This document shows positions 35,641 through 47,017 of a stretch of DNA of 64,000 bases, piece after piece. The stretch comes from Bifidobacterium [indicum] DSM 20214 = LMG 11587 (GTDB lineage: Bacteria > Actinomycetota > Actinomycetes > Actinomycetales > Bifidobacteriaceae). Location: NCBI RefSeq assembly GCF_000706765.1, contig NZ_CP006018.1, positions 1,178,001-1,242,000 on the forward strand. Reading direction: 5' to 3'. Position 1 is the stretch's first letter; every line of letters starts with the position of its first letter. The notes under the pieces are model-generated. The model ran no database searches and was not told the origin of the DNA. It saw only the letters and a program-made list of their open reading frames with translations. The translations under genes and the position numbers were made by a program.

Positions 35641-36689
35641 GACTTGAGAACCTCGATTCCGATATTGCGACCCTTCAGGTACGCCAGGGCGTCCTCGATG
35701 TGCCCCTCCGTCCCGGCGACCTTGACCACCAGGCCCCCTAGTGGAGAACCCTCGACCACATCGATATCACCGAAGATGATGTTGACATCCAGGTCGAAGG
35801 CGCGGGAGATATGCGAAACCAAGGCCTCTGATATCTCCTTGGAGACATAGGACATGCGCAGGATGACCTGCCCCGGATCCAGGGCCACCAAGGGCGAATC
35901 CTGGGCCAGGAGGTCGGTGATCTTGTCAAGATTGGAGGTGGTGTCCACGAATGACCTGGTCAGCTGGGCCTGGGGGTCGGCGAAGACATCGAAGACCCTC
36001 CCCTGCTCCACAATCGTGCCGTGGTCAATGACTGCGATCTTGTTGCATATCTGCCTGATGACGGACATTTCGTGGGTAATCAGGACCACCGTGATGCCCA
36101 GGCTGTCATGGAGGTCACGCAGAAGCTGGAGGATGGACTTGGTGGTGTTGGGGTCCAGGGCGCTGGTGGCCTCATCACTGAGCAGGATGTCCGGCTCGTT
36201 GGCCAGTGCCCTGGCGATGGCCACACGCTGCTGCTGACCACCCGAGAGCTCTGCAGGGTAGTGGTCTGCCAGGTCCGACAATCCGACCAGGTCCAGAAGT
36301 TCGGCCACCCTGGACGCCCGCTCAGGTTTCCGCATACCGCCCCCAAGAAGGGGAAGCTCCACATTGCCTGCCACGGTGCGGGAGGGCATCAGATTGAAGT
36401 GCTGGAAGATCATCCCGGTGCGCTGCCGAAGGGAGCGCAGATCGGCCGGATTCAGGTCACGCACCTCCCGTCCCCGCACCCTGACACTGCCCGAGTCGTA
36501 CCCCTCCAGGCCATTGATGCACCGAACCAGGGTGGACTTCCCGGCTCCGCTCAGGCCGATGATGCCGAAAATGTCCCCCTCCTCGATACTCAAGGAGACT
36601 TCAGCCAGGGCCGTCTTGTCCTCTTCATCGTCACTGCGATATGTCTTGGTGAGATCACGAATCTCCACCGCCGGTGTCTGATCGTTCAC
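35637..36689 (-). CDS. metN: Methionine ABC transporter ATP-binding protein
   Basis: About 350 residues. Walker A is GLSGAGKST near residue 45, the signature LSGGQQQR and Walker B ILLSDEATSALD. The C-terminal 80 residues are a NIL domain (PGQVILRMSYVSKEISEAL), which in MetN binds methionine and shuts off transport when the amino acid is plentiful. I prefer the GTG at 36689, which has GGAAGGCGGG ahead; an ATG at 36704 is also in frame but lacks a ribosome site. Confidence 0.93.
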   Translation of the reverse strand: MNDQTPAVEIRDLTKTYRSDDEEDKTALAEVSLSIEEGDIFGIIGLSGAGKSTLVRCINGLEGYDSGSVRVRGREVRDLNPADLRSLRQRTGMIFQHFNLMPSRTVAGNVELPLLGGGMRKPERASRVAELLDLVGLSDLADHYPAELSGGQQQRVAIARALANEPDILLSDEATSALDPNTTKSILQLLRDLHDSLGITVVLITHEMSVIRQICNKIAVIDHGTIVEQGRVFDVFADPQAQLTRSFVDTTSNLDKITDLLAQDSPLVALDPGQVILRMSYVSKEISEALVSHISRAFDLDVNIIFGDIDVVEGSPLGGLVVKVAGTEGHIEDALAYLKGRNIGIEVLKS

Positions 36690-36877
36690 CTTCCCGCCTT
36701 CCATGTCGACTGAGTGTCATGGTAACGACCGCCAAGGCAGGGAACCAAGCCATTCCTTATAGGTCTTATTTATGAGCGCTTATTGTTGGGCGGAAGGGCG
36801 GGGCGGGAGGCGGTCCACCTGTGTGACATCCGGGCCAAGTGAACCCTCCTGCGGGTACCCGGTGGCAGAATGAGACC

Positions 36878-38215
36878 ATGACCAATTCCGTCATGTCCGC
36901 CGGACCGCCATCCGCCACCGACCGCCCCCTGGGTAACCCACAGGGCAGTCAACCCACCAGGGTTCTCCTGCTCGGATCAGGTGAATTGGGGAGGGAAATC
37001 TGCATCAGCCTGATTCGGCTGGGGGCGTGGGTCTGCGCCGTCGATTCCTACCAGGACGCACCGGCGGCCCAGGTGGCCCAGTCTTCCAAGGTTCTGCCCA
37101 TGACCGACCCCGAGGCCCTGCGTGCCCTGATTACTGAAATCCGACCGGACCTGATTGTGCCCGAAGTAGAGGCCATCGCCACCGATCAACTGGAATGGGC
37201 CGCCAAGCAGGGCATCCAGGTTATTCCGTCTTCCGGACTGGCCGCCATGTGCATGGACAGGGAGGCCCTTCGAACCTTCGCCCATGACACCGTGGGCCTG
37301 GATACGACCCCCTATCGATTCGCCCAAAATCCGGAACAGCTCCGCCTGGGAGCCGAGCAGGTTGGGTTGCCCTGCATCGTCAAACCCGTCATGAGTTCAT
37401 CCGGGCACGGGCAGACCATGGTGCGCACCTGGCAGGACCTGGATGAGGCCTGGCGGGTGGCCCAGACGGACGCCAGGGCGGGAGGACATGAGGGCCGACC
37501 CTGCAGGGTGATTGTCGAAGCCCTGGCCCCCCTGGCCCACGAGCTGACCATCCTGACCGTCTCCTCCAGCGCCGGAATCGCCACCTGCGAGCCCATCGGA
37601 CAGTGCCAGGAGGACGGGGATTACCAACAGTCCTGGCAGCCCGCAGGTCTGGACCAGGCCATATTGGAGGGGGCAACCTCCATGGCACGAAGGCTGGTCC
37701 TGGCCATGACCAACCTGGCCCGGAAGCAGGGGGAAACCGGCTGGGGGGTGTACGGGGTGGAGATCTTCGTTCTCAAAGACGGCCGGATCCTTTTCAACGA
37801 GGTGTCACCAAGGCCGCATGATACGGGCATGGTCACGATGATCTCCCAGCGGCTTTCGGAGTTCGACCTCCATGCCCGGGCCATCCTGGGCATCCCCGTC
37901 CGTCAAGAGGACCTGGAACTCATGCTGCCTCCGGGATGGAGCGCGGCCAGTAAGGCCGTGCTCACCCGGGGCGAGGGAGAGGTCACCTTCACTGGAGTCC
38001 CCCGGGTCCTGTCCGAACCCGGCACCGATTTGCGCATCTTCTCCAAGCCCGAAGTCCATGGTCAACGACGGATGGCCGTTGCCCTGGCCGAGGGGTCCGA
38101 CCAGGATGAGGTCAGACGGAAGACCGACCGGATGGTCCAAGGACTTCATGCCCGGGTAGGTATAAAGACTGAACACAAATCCAGGGGCCGGAGCGAACGG
38201 CAAAACAGGATTTAA
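36878..38215 (+). CDS. purT: Formate-dependent GAR transformylase (PurT)
   Basis: PurT formylates glycinamide ribonucleotide with formate and ATP, replacing folate-dependent PurN. The 445-residue product has a preATP-grasp start RVLLLGSGELGREI, the ATP-grasp core with CIVKPVMSSSGHGQ, and metal ligands in LFNEVSPRPHDTGMVT. It has about 25 extra polar residues before the domain. It heads the purine cluster, separated from purC by 122 bp. Formate from mixed-acid fermentation could feed it. Confidence 0.93.
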   Translation: MTNSVMSAGPPSATDRPLGNPQGSQPTRVLLLGSGELGREICISLIRLGAWVCAVDSYQDAPAAQVAQSSKVLPMTDPEALRALITEIRPDLIVPEVEAIATDQLEWAAKQGIQVIPSSGLAAMCMDREALRTFAHDTVGLDTTPYRFAQNPEQLRLGAEQVGLPCIVKPVMSSSGHGQTMVRTWQDLDEAWRVAQTDARAGGHEGRPCRVIVEALAPLAHELTILTVSSSAGIATCEPIGQCQEDGDYQQSWQPAGLDQAILEGATSMARRLVLAMTNLARKQGETGWGVYGVEIFVLKDGRILFNEVSPRPHDTGMVTMISQRLSEFDLHARAILGIPVRQEDLELMLPPGWSAASKAVLTRGEGEVTFTGVPRVLSEPGTDLRIFSKPEVHGQRRMAVALAEGSDQDEVRRKTDRMVQGLHARVGIKTEHKSRGRSERQNRI

Positions 38216-38337
38216 GACTCCTCGTACCGCCACGCCGCTCCTGACGAGTCCCGGATTTGTAACTCGGCCTTGGTATTCTGGCCTCGTCCGCAGTCCGGTT
38301 ATTTCCAATTCGCGAGCACGGCTCAGGAAGGCGAACC

Positions 38338-39087
38338 ATGGAAAAGTTGGGAATGCTCTACCAAGGCAAAGCTAAGAAGCTCTACGAGACGGATAATCCA
38401 GATGTGCTCTGGGTCGAATACACAGACCAGGCGACGGCAGGTAACGGGGCCAAGAAAGAGAACATCGCAGGCAAGGCCCATCTCAACAACCAAATCACTT
38501 CGGTGGTCTTCAACCTCCTCGCCCGGAGGGGGATTCCCAGCCATTTCATCCGTCGGATTTCCGACACCGAACAACTCAACCGACACATGACCATGTTCCC
38601 CCTGGAGATTGTCATGCGGAACAAGGCCGCAGGTTCCTTCGCGGAACGGTACGGGGTCGAAGAAGGCACCGCCCTCAAGCAGCCGGTCCTTGAGTTCTTC
38701 TACAAGTCCGATGCCCTGAACGACCCCTTCATCAACCGGGAGGACATTCTGGCCCTGGACCTGGCCTCCGCGCAGGACCTGGATATCATTGCCTCCAAGA
38801 CCCGCGAGATCAACCAGGCCCTGACCGCCATCTTCAAGGCCATCGAGGTTGAATTGGTGGACTTCAAAATCGAAATGGGCCGCTCCTCCCAGGGGGTCAT
38901 CCTCCTGGCCGACGAAATCACCCCCGACACCTGCCGCCTATGGTCAACCCGGAACCGGGATGGGGGCATCACCCACCTGGACAAGGACATCTTCCGCAGG
39001 GACCTGGGAAGCATCATTCCTGCCTATCAGACCATTCTGGACGGTCTGACCCGCCTGGATCGGGCCGAAGAGACCGGGCAGGACTGA
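38338..39087 (+). CDS. purC: SAICAR synthase
   Basis: PurC joins aspartate to CAIR to give SAICAR. The 249-residue product has the expected [16 protein letters not shown] start and the [20 protein letters not shown] loop. GGAAGGCGAACC precedes the ATG. The next gene is purL, 84 bp on. Confidence 0.96.
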   Translation: MEKLGMLYQGKAKKLYETDNPDVLWVEYTDQATAGNGAKKENIAGKAHLNNQITSVVFNLLARRGIPSHFIRRISDTEQLNRHMTMFPLEIVMRNKAAGSFAERYGVEEGTALKQPVLEFFYKSDALNDPFINREDILALDLASAQDLDIIASKTREINQALTAIFKAIEVELVDFKIEMGRSSQGVILLADEITPDTCRLWSTRNRDGGITHLDKDIFRRDLGSIIPAYQTILDGLTRLDRAEETGQD

Positions 39088-39171
39088 GGCCGGTCTATGC
39101 CGAACCTGGAGCACCTTCTCCCCCATCATTCCTTCTGATTTCAAACGCCAGCACTCAGAGAGGCACCTTCC

Positions 39172-42100
39172 TTGGTCTTCCGTGTCTATACAGAAAAACA
39201 GCCCGGCTTCGATGTGGCGGCCCGCCAGCTGACCGAACAGATCCATACCGTCCTGGGCATCCACCAGCTGCAATCCGTCCGCCTGATCAACAGGTACGAC
39301 CTGGAGGGTATCGATACCGAACTCTTCGAGGAAAGCCTGCCCACGGTATTCAGCCAGCCTCAGACCGACCGGGTCTCCCGAACCCTGGACCAGGCACTGG
39401 CGGCAAAAGACCCTGGAAGGGACGCCCATGGCGATCCTTCCAGGGTCTTTGCCGTTGCGGCCCTGCCGGGCCAGTTCGACCAACGCGCCGATTCGGCGGC
39501 CCAGTGCGTCCAGCTGATTGGACAGGGGCAGCGGCCCACCGTGGCCACCGCAACCGTCTATGTGCTCCTGGGCGAACTCAGCGATGACCAGGTGTCGGCC
39601 ATCCAGGATTACGTCATCAACCCTGTCGAATCCCGATTGACCGGCCTGGAGAAGCCCGAAACCCTACAGTTGAATCCGGGCAGCCCGAAAGAGGTGCCCG
39701 TCCTGACCGGTTTCCGAGACCTTGACGAGCAGGCCCTGCATGATCTGATGACCAGTCAGGACCTGGCGATGGATCTGGACGATATCCGCTTCTGTCAAGA
39801 CCACTACCGGCAAGAGGACAGGGACCCGACCCTGACCGAGCTGAAAGTAATCGACACATATTGGTCCGATCATTGCCGCCACACCACGTTCGGCACCGAC
39901 CTGACCAATATCGAAATCGACGACAAGGTAGTCCGCCAGGCCTTCGACAGGTATCTGTCCCTCAGAAAGGACCTGGACCGCCAGGACCGCCGTCTCTGCC
40001 TGATGGATATGGGCACCATCGGTGCCCGATACCTGAAGAAGGAGGGGATTCTGCGGGGACTGGACGAGTCCGAAGAGGTCAACGCCTGCACCGTTCGCAC
40101 CACCGTCGACGTGGACGGGGAGGACCAGGATTGGCTGTTCCTCTTCAAGAACGAGACCCACAACCATCCCACGGAAATCGAGCCCTTCGGAGGGGCGGCA
40201 ACCTGCATCGGCGGCGCCATCCGTGACCCCCTGTCGGGACGCAGCTACGTCTACCAGGCCATGCGGGTGACGGGAGCGGCCGATCCCAGAACACCCTTGG
40301 AGCAGACCCTGACCGGCAAGCTGCCCCAGCGCCGCATCGTCCAATCAGCGGCCGACGGGTATTCGTCCTACGGAAACCAGATCGGTCTGGCCACCGGGCA
40401 GGTCCACGAGCTCTATCATCCCGGATACCAGGCCAAGCGCATGGAGGTCGGCGCAGTCGTGGCGGCCACCCCCGCCGACCATGTCATCCGTGAGGAACCA
40501 GCCCCCGGCGACCTGATCATCCTGGTCGGCGGTCGGACCGGGCGCGACGGGATAGGTGGAGCAACAGGCGCTTCGAAGTCGCAGAACACCGAGAGCCTCG
40601 ACGAGTGCGGAGCCGAGGTGCAGAAGGGCAACGCCCCTGAGGAGCGCAAGCTGCAACGTCTCTTCCGCCGTAAGGACGCCTGCCGCCTCATCAAGCGCTG
40701 CAACGATTTCGGAGCGGGCGGCGTGGCAGTGGCCGTGGGAGAGCTCGCGGACGGCCTCAGGATAAACCTGGACCGGGTTCCACTGAAGTACCAGGGTCTT
40801 GATGGCACGGAAATCGCCATCTCCGAAAGTCAGGAACGGATGGCTGTGGCCGTGTCGGCCCGGGATGCCCAGACCTTCATCGGGTATGCCGGAGAGGAGA
40901 ACCTTGAAGCCACCGTCATCGCCGAGGTGACCGAGGAACCCAGTCTGCATATGACCTGGCGGTCCAAGACCGTCGTCGACATCCCCAGGGAGTTCCTGGG
41001 ATCCAATGGTGCCCCGCATCAGGCGAGCGCCCATGTCCCAGCCGGGCGCGACTACCGCACCCCCTGGGACCACCCGGGGTCGCTGGAGTCGCGATACAAG
41101 GAGCTCCTGGCCGATATCAACGTATGCTCCAACAAGGGGCTGGCCGAACGTTTCGATTCCACCATCGGCGCTTCCACGGTCCTCATGCCCTTCGGCGGCG
41201 CCAGGCAGTTGACCCCGGCACAGGCCATGGTCTCCAAGCTGCCGGTGGACAGATCCACATCGACCGCCTCCGCCATGGCCTGGGGATTCAACCCCTATAT
41301 CAGCCAGTGCAACCCCTATGCAGGTGCCTATCTGGCCGTCGCGGAGAGCCTGTCCAAACTGGTGGCATCCGGATTCAGCCGTTCAAGGGCCTATCTGAGT
41401 CTTCAGGAGTACTACCCCAAACCGGGGCAGGACCCTGACCGCTGGGGTCTGCCGGTGGCCGGGGTCCTGGGGGCACTCCAGGCCCAGCTCGACTTGGGTG
41501 TCGGAGCCATAGGGGGTAAGGACTCCATGTCCGGCAGTTTTGAGGATCTGGACGTTCCACCAACCCTGATCAGCTTTGCGGTCAGCCTGGGAAAGGCCCA
41601 ATCAGCCGTCTCACCTGAGTTCAAGCAGGCCGGCAATCCGGTCTACCTCCTGACCCCCGACGCATCCGACCAGGAACTCCTTCCCTCGGCCAACGGTCTC
41701 AAGGCTGCAATGGACCTGATGGAAAACCTGTCCGGAAGAGGACTGGTCAGGGCGGCATCCACGCCCGGGTACGGGTGCCTGGCCCAATCCCTCTTCGAGA
41801 TGTGCCTGGGCAACCGGCTGGGATTGGCCCTTGACCCCTCCGTGGAGGCAGACCATCTCTTCCGCCCGGCATATGGCAGCTTCGTCTTCGAGCTCGACCG
41901 GAACACCCCGATGCCCGACTGCCCTGCCGGCGCATCCCTGACCAGGATGGGAACGGTCGAGGAGGAGTATCACCTGGTTCTGGGGCAGGATGATCTTGAC
42001 CTGGATGGACTGGAAGAGATCTGGGCGGAAGGCCTGGAGGACGTCTTCCCCTATCGAGGCAGGGGTGAAAAGGTCGAGACCATAGGCCGGCCCGGACCTG

Positions 42101-42990
42101 ATGGAGCCTTCCACCAGGCTGGGGTGGCGCAGCAGGCAGGCGGCAAGGCCAGGGACAAGACCACCGGGCCCACCTTGGGCAGTCGGGCAAAACCCCGGGT
42201 CGTCATCCCGGTCTTCCCCGGCACCAACTGCGAGTACGATTCCCGCATGGCCTTCATCGAGGCCGGTGCCGAGGTGGAGACTCTGGTCATCAGGAACCTG
42301 ACCCCCGAGGACGTTTCCACCAGCAGCCGCGCCCTGGCCGATGCCATCGGATCCAGCCAGATCGTCATGCTCCCCGGCGGATTCTCCGGCGGCGACGAAC
42401 CCGACGGGTCGGCCAAGTTCATTGCCTCCTTCTTCCGCTCCGACCGGGTGGCCGATGCAGTCCGCGACCTCCTGAAGAACCGGGACGGCCTTATGCTGGG
42501 CATCTGCAACGGCTTCCAGGCCCTGATCAAGCTGGGACTGGTCCCCTACGGCGATATCGTCGCCGCAGAACCAACAGCCCCCACCCTGACCTACAACACC
42601 ATCGGACGCCACCAGAGCAAACTGGTCAACACACGAATCAGCTCCAACCGCTCCCCCTGGCTCTCGGCCTGCAGGGTGGGAGACATCCATACCATGGCCA
42701 TCAGCCATGGGGAGGGAAGATTCGTGGCCGATCAGGCGGCCCTGCACAGTCTGATACAGCAGGACCAGGTGGCGGCCCAGTACGTGGATGCCGACGGACA
42801 CCCCTCCATGGATCTGGACATCAACCCCAACGGGTCGTGCCTCTCCATCGAGGCCATCACCAGCCCGGACGGCAGAGTCCTGGGAAAGATGGGCCACACG
42901 GAACGCAGCGGCCCCGACCTGTACAGGAACATCCCGGACAGGTGCTTCCAACCACTCTTCCGCTCGGGGGTGACCTACTTTGCCGACTAG
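39172..42990 (+). CDS. purL: FGAM synthase, single-chain
   Basis: PurL converts FGAR to FGAM using glutamine. At 1,272 residues it is the long fused form that includes the amidotransferase, so no purQ or purS is needed. Visible parts are [29 protein letters not shown] and the C-terminal class I domain with [14 protein letters not shown] carrying the nucleophile Cys and SHGEGRF the His. The TTG at 39172 with GAGAGGCACC upstream gives a standard N-terminus. It lies between purC and purF. Confidence 0.95.
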   Translation: MVFRVYTEKQPGFDVAARQLTEQIHTVLGIHQLQSVRLINRYDLEGIDTELFEESLPTVFSQPQTDRVSRTLDQALAAKDPGRDAHGDPSRVFAVAALPGQFDQRADSAAQCVQLIGQGQRPTVATATVYVLLGELSDDQVSAIQDYVINPVESRLTGLEKPETLQLNPGSPKEVPVLTGFRDLDEQALHDLMTSQDLAMDLDDIRFCQDHYRQEDRDPTLTELKVIDTYWSDHCRHTTFGTDLTNIEIDDKVVRQAFDRYLSLRKDLDRQDRRLCLMDMGTIGARYLKKEGILRGLDESEEVNACTVRTTVDVDGEDQDWLFLFKNETHNHPTEIEPFGGAATCIGGAIRDPLSGRSYVYQAMRVTGAADPRTPLEQTLTGKLPQRRIVQSAADGYSSYGNQIGLATGQVHELYHPGYQAKRMEVGAVVAATPADHVIREEPAPGDLIILVGGRTGRDGIGGATGASKSQNTESLDECGAEVQKGNAPEERKLQRLFRRKDACRLIKRCNDFGAGGVAVAVGELADGLRINLDRVPLKYQGLDGTEIAISESQERMAVAVSARDAQTFIGYAGEENLEATVIAEVTEEPSLHMTWRSKTVVDIPREFLGSNGAPHQASAHVPAGRDYRTPWDHPGSLESRYKELLADINVCSNKGLAERFDSTIGASTVLMPFGGARQLTPAQAMVSKLPVDRSTSTASAMAWGFNPYISQCNPYAGAYLAVAESLSKLVASGFSRSRAYLSLQEYYPKPGQDPDRWGLPVAGVLGALQAQLDLGVGAIGGKDSMSGSFEDLDVPPTLISFAVSLGKAQSAVSPEFKQAGNPVYLLTPDASDQELLPSANGLKAAMDLMENLSGRGLVRAASTPGYGCLAQSLFEMCLGNRLGLALDPSVEADHLFRPAYGSFVFELDRNTPMPDCPAGASLTRMGTVEEEYHLVLGQDDLDLDGLEEIWAEGLEDVFPYRGRGEKVETIGRPGPDGAFHQAGVAQQAGGKARDKTTGPTLGSRAKPRVVIPVFPGTNCEYDSRMAFIEAGAEVETLVIRNLTPEDVSTSSRALADAIGSSQIVMLPGGFSGGDEPDGSAKFIASFFRSDRVADAVRDLLKNRDGLMLGICNGFQALIKLGLVPYGDIVAAEPTAPTLTYNTIGRHQSKLVNTRISSNRSPWLSACRVGDIHTMAISHGEGRFVADQAALHSLIQQDQVAAQYVDADGHPSMDLDINPNGSCLSIEAITSPDGRVLGKMGHTERSGPDLYRNIPDRCFQPLFRSGVTYFAD

Positions 42991-43043
42991 GCCACGCACA
43001 CCAATCCCCGCACATATGGCCAATCCAGGAAGGAAGGCAATCC

Positions 43044-44612
43044 ATGTCCTTGGAACTTGAAAACGTCCACGAGGAGTGCGGGATCTTCGGGGTCTGGAAC
43101 CATCCGGACGCAGCCAGGTTGACCTACTTCGGCCTGCATGCCCTCCAGCACCGTGGACAGGAGGGAGCAGGCATCGTCTCAAACGACCAGGGCCACCTGA
43201 TAGGGCGTCGTGGTCTGGGTCTCCTGACCCAGGTCTTCCCCGATGAGGCCAGCATTTCCGAACTGACCGGGAACAGGGCAATCGGCCATGTGCGCTACGC
43301 CACCGCCGGGTCCGCCTCCATAGACAACATCCAGCCCTTCGTCTTCCGGTTCCGCGATGGTGACCTGGCCCTGGCCCATAACGGGAACCTGACCAACTGC
43401 CAGAGCCTCAAGAGGCAGCTGGAGGATGAGGGGGCCATCTTCCGTTCCAACTCCGACACCGAGGTGCTCATGCACCTGATTCGTCGCTCACACCACACCG
43501 ACTTCATGGCCGCTTTGAAAGAGGCACTGGCCCAGGTGCATGGTGGTTTTGCCTACCTCCTCATGACCGGGGACTGCATGATCGGGGCCCTGGATCCCAA
43601 CGGATTCCGCCCCCTCTCCCTGGGGCAGCTGAGCAACGGGGCCTATGTCCTGGCTTCCGAAACCTGTGCCCTTGACGTGGTCGGAGCCAGACTCATCCGG
43701 GACATCCGGCCCGGCGAAATCGTCCGCGTGGATGATTCGGGCTACCGTATCGAGTCGTACACCGACCACACCCAACTGGCCATCTGCTCCATGGAGTTCA
43801 TCTACTTTGCCCGACCGGACTCCAACATATACGGGGTCAACGTCCACTCGGCCAGGAAGAGGATGGGGGCCAGACTGGCCATGGAATCCCCGGTTGACGC
43901 CGACATGGTCATCGGGGTGCCCAACTCGTCCCTCTCAGCGGCCTCAGGGTACGCCGAGGCATCGGGACTGCCGAATGAGATGGGACTGATCAAGAACCAG
44001 TATGTGGCCCGGACCTTCATCCAGCCCAGCCAGGAACTGCGGGAACAGGGTGTACGCATGAAGCTGGCAGCCGTCCGCGGCGTCGTGGCCGGCAAACGGG
44101 TGGTCGTCATCGATGATTCCATCGTCCGGGGAACCACCTCACACCGAATCGTCCAGCTCCTGCGCGAGGCCGGAGCCAGTGAAGTCCACATGCGTATCGC
44201 CTCCCCTCCCCTGAGATACCCCTGCTATTACGGCATCGACATACAACGCACTTCCGAGCTGATCGCCGCCAAGAAGTCGATTGACGAAATCAGGGACTTC
44301 ATCGGTGCGGACTCCCTGGCCTACCTGAGCCTGGACGGGCTGGTGGAGTCCATAGGCCTGCATGAGGAGGGTCCATATCAGGGACTCTGCGTGGCCTACT
44401 TCAACGGGGACTACCCGACCGACCTGGACGACTATGAGGATTCCTTCCTCTCCTCCCTTACCGCCCAGGACAGGGAGGGGCTGTCAGGAACCAAGGGGTC
44501 CTATGGGCTGACCATGCCAGTGGACAGAAACCGCCGGGCCATACATCAGACGTCCATGACCACCAATCCTTCCGGAAAGACAGGAGAGCAGAACCATGCC
44601 AGGAGCATATGA
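43044..44612 (+). CDS. purF: Amidophosphoribosyltransferase
   Basis: PurF makes phosphoribosylamine from PRPP and glutamine, the first step of purine synthesis. The 522-residue product begins [18 protein letters not shown]. The nucleophile Cys is residue 12, so an 11-residue propeptide must be removed, as in the Bacillus type. The PRPP loop is [14 protein letters not shown] near residue 355. AGGAAGGAAGG precedes the ATG. Its end overlaps purM by 17 bp. Confidence 0.96.
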   Translation: MSLELENVHEECGIFGVWNHPDAARLTYFGLHALQHRGQEGAGIVSNDQGHLIGRRGLGLLTQVFPDEASISELTGNRAIGHVRYATAGSASIDNIQPFVFRFRDGDLALAHNGNLTNCQSLKRQLEDEGAIFRSNSDTEVLMHLIRRSHHTDFMAALKEALAQVHGGFAYLLMTGDCMIGALDPNGFRPLSLGQLSNGAYVLASETCALDVVGARLIRDIRPGEIVRVDDSGYRIESYTDHTQLAICSMEFIYFARPDSNIYGVNVHSARKRMGARLAMESPVDADMVIGVPNSSLSAASGYAEASGLPNEMGLIKNQYVARTFIQPSQELREQGVRMKLAAVRGVVAGKRVVVIDDSIVRGTTSHRIVQLLREAGASEVHMRIASPPLRYPCYYGIDIQRTSELIAAKKSIDEIRDFIGADSLAYLSLDGLVESIGLHEEGPYQGLCVAYFNGDYPTDLDDYEDSFLSSLTAQDREGLSGTKGSYGLTMPVDRNRRAIHQTSMTTNPSGKTGEQNHARSI

Positions 44613-45636
44613 GCAGGCAGGAGTCAAGGTCGAAGCCGGGTATGAGCTGATTGAGCGAATCAAGTCCCATACCGCCCGCACGGCAAGGCCCGGTGCCGGC
44701 CAGATTGGCGGATTCGGCGGCCTCTTCGACCTCTCCTCCCTCGGATACCAGCAACCGGTCCTGGTCTCAGGCACCGATGGGGTCGGAACCAAACTCATGG
44801 TGGCCAAGGCGGCGGGGAAGCACGACACCATCGGAATCGATTGCGTGGCCATGTGCGTCAATGACATCATCGCCCAGGGTGCCGAACCGCTCTTCTTCCT
44901 GGACTACATCGCCTGCGGGCGCAACGACCCGGTCCTTCTGGAGCAGGTGGTCAAGGGGGTCGCTGATGGGTGCGTGCAGGCCGGAGCCGCCCTGGTAGGC
45001 GGCGAAACCGCCGAAATGCCCGACATGTATCAGCCCGACGAGTACGACCTGGCCGGGTTCACAGTGGGTGTGGTCGAGAAGGAACGAATCATTGACGGCA
45101 GCGCCATCCGGCCAGGAGATGTGCTGGTGGGCCTGCCCTCCTCCGGCGCCCACTCGAACGGGTTCTCCCTGATTCGCAAGGCGCTCTTCGAGCAGGGTGG
45201 TCTGAATCCGGGCGATCGACCCAAGGAACTGGGCGGTCCGACCCTGGCGGAGGAACTCCTCACACCCACCAGAATCTATGTATCGGCACTGAAACCCCTT
45301 TTCGAGCAGGGCCTCCTTCATGGCGTCGCCCACATCACCGGCGGCGGATTCGTGGAGAAGGTCCCCCGGATTCTGCCCGCAGGTACGGCGGCCGAGTTCA
45401 GGGTCGATTCCTGGACGGTGCCGCCCATCTTCGACATGATCGAACGCTACGGCCAGGTGGACCATATGGAGATGTACAACATCTTCAACATGGGTATCGG
45501 CATGGTCCTGGTGGTCGATCCGGACAAGCTTGATGCCCTGCAGACGGCCCTGAATCAGGAACACGAGGACTTTTACCTGATTGGCCAAGTGGTCGAGGAC
45601 CGGGGCGAGCGGGTCGTTCTGACCCGAGGCGACTGA
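44596..45636 (+). CDS. purM: AIR synthase
   Basis: PurM closes FGAM to AIR with ATP. The 346-residue product has [26 protein letters not shown] and [14 protein letters not shown], all family hallmarks. The start overlaps the purF end and GGAGAGCAG precedes it, so both are coupled. Confidence 0.96.
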   Translation: MPGAYEQAGVKVEAGYELIERIKSHTARTARPGAGQIGGFGGLFDLSSLGYQQPVLVSGTDGVGTKLMVAKAAGKHDTIGIDCVAMCVNDIIAQGAEPLFFLDYIACGRNDPVLLEQVVKGVADGCVQAGAALVGGETAEMPDMYQPDEYDLAGFTVGVVEKERIIDGSAIRPGDVLVGLPSSGAHSNGFSLIRKALFEQGGLNPGDRPKELGGPTLAEELLTPTRIYVSALKPLFEQGLLHGVAHITGGGFVEKVPRILPAGTAAEFRVDSWTVPPIFDMIERYGQVDHMEMYNIFNMGIGMVLVVDPDKLDALQTALNQEHEDFYLIGQVVEDRGERVVLTRGD

Positions 45637-45665
45637 ATCGTCGGAATCGGAAAAGGAGACGGAGA

Positions 45666-46940
45666 ATGTCGGATAGGATTCTGGTCATCGGTTCGGGAGC
45701 CAGGGAACATGCCATAGCGGTCACACTCCTGGCCGGGCGGACCGTGAACGAGGTCTTCTGCGCCCCGGGCAATCCAGGTATGGCCCTGGATGGCATCCAT
45801 CTGGCCGACCTGGACACGACGGACTCGGCGGCAGTAGTGGATTATATCCATCAGCACTCCATCGATTGGGTCTTCGTTGGCCCCGAACAGCCCCTGATCG
45901 AAGGCCTGGTCGACCACCTGACCGAGGCCGGTATACGCGCTTTCGGCCCCACCCGGGCTGCCGCGCAGATTGAAGGATCCAAGGACTTCGCCAAGGCCCT
46001 GATGAGACGCCATGGGATTCCCACCGCCGCCTACGCCACTTTCGATCGCCTGGAACCGGCACAACAGTACGTACGGGAGCATGGCGCACCGATTGTGGTC
46101 AAGGCCGACGGACTGGCTGCCGGCAAGGGGGTGACCGTGGCCATGACCCTGGATCAGGCCCTGGATGCCCTGGAGCAGGTGTTCGTCGACAGGCGTTTCG
46201 GTCAGGCCGGGGCCAGGGTGGTCATCGAGGATTACATGAGCGGCCAGGAATGCTCCCTGATGTGCTTCGTCCGGGGCGAGCAGGTCTGGCCCATGCCCCT
46301 CGCTCAGGACCACAAGCCCGCCTATGACAATGATAAGGGGCCCAACACGGGGGGAATGGGTGCCTACAGCCCCCTTCCCCAGTTCGGTGATGACCTGGCC
46401 GACATGGCCTTGGAGACCATCGTCAAACCTACGGTCAGAGCCATGGTCGAAGAGGGCACACCCTTCACCGGCATCCTCTATACGGGACTGATGGTCACGG
46501 ACCAGGGCCCCAAGGTGGTCGAGTTCAACGCCAGGATGGGGGACCCCGAGACCGAGGTCGTGCTCCCCCTCCTCACCAGCGACCTGGCCCTCGGCATCAG
46601 GACACTGATGGACGGAGGGGAACCGACCTTCACCTGGCGCCGGGATGTGAGTGAGATCTGCGTGGTCCTGGCAGCCGACGGGTATCCCGGACATCCCGAC
46701 AAGGGTGCCCCGGTACCCCTGGTTGAGCCGCGGGAAGACCTTCAGGCCTATTACGCCGGGGTTGATGGGTCCATCCAGGGCGGACTGACCGCCGCCTCCG
46801 GCAGAACCGCCGTGATCCGGGCAAGCGGCCCTGACCTCCGTCAGGCTCAGGAGAGAATCTACGGTCTCCTGGATGACCTGGACACATCCGGCCTCTTCTA
46901 CCGCCACGACATAGGGCACAGGGGATTGGAAACGCTCTGA
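45666..46940 (+). CDS. purD: GAR synthetase
   Basis: PurD joins glycine to phosphoribosylamine. The 424-residue ATP-grasp enzyme starts DRILVIGSGAREHAIA and has VVKADGLAAGKGV, DHKPAYDNDKGPNTGGMG and EFNARMGDPETEVVLP. AAAAGGAGACGGAG precedes the ATG. It is the last gene of the cluster, followed by a hairpin. Confidence 0.96.
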   Translation: MSDRILVIGSGAREHAIAVTLLAGRTVNEVFCAPGNPGMALDGIHLADLDTTDSAAVVDYIHQHSIDWVFVGPEQPLIEGLVDHLTEAGIRAFGPTRAAAQIEGSKDFAKALMRRHGIPTAAYATFDRLEPAQQYVREHGAPIVVKADGLAAGKGVTVAMTLDQALDALEQVFVDRRFGQAGARVVIEDYMSGQECSLMCFVRGEQVWPMPLAQDHKPAYDNDKGPNTGGMGAYSPLPQFGDDLADMALETIVKPTVRAMVEEGTPFTGILYTGLMVTDQGPKVVEFNARMGDPETEVVLPLLTSDLALGIRTLMDGGEPTFTWRRDVSEICVVLAADGYPGHPDKGAPVPLVEPREDLQAYYAGVDGSIQGGLTAASGRTAVIRASGPDLRQAQERIYGLLDDLDTSGLFYRHDIGHRGLETL

Positions 46941-46962
46941 AGTCCGTACCCGAGGAACAACA

Positions 46963-46995
46963 AGGACCCGCCTCCCCGTGAGGGTTGCGGGTCCT
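46963..46995. terminator. Hairpin between convergent purD and ltaS
   Basis: AGGACCCGC (46963-46971) and GCGGGTCCT (46987-46995) form a 9-bp stem. It is followed by TGCTGTATT on the plus strand and TGTTGTT on the minus strand, so it may end both transcripts. Confidence 0.75.
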
Positions 46996-47017
46996 GCTGT
47001 ATTCCCGGAGCCTGATC

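Noticed and set aside
36705-36877. A methionine riboswitch or operator ahead of metN
   Set aside because: The gap has AT-rich direct repeats (CTTATT) but no riboswitch-like fold or known operator that I could recognise.
41611-43281. A 556-codon minus-strand frame opposite purL
   Set aside because: Antisense artefact; purL is intact with all motifs on the other strand.
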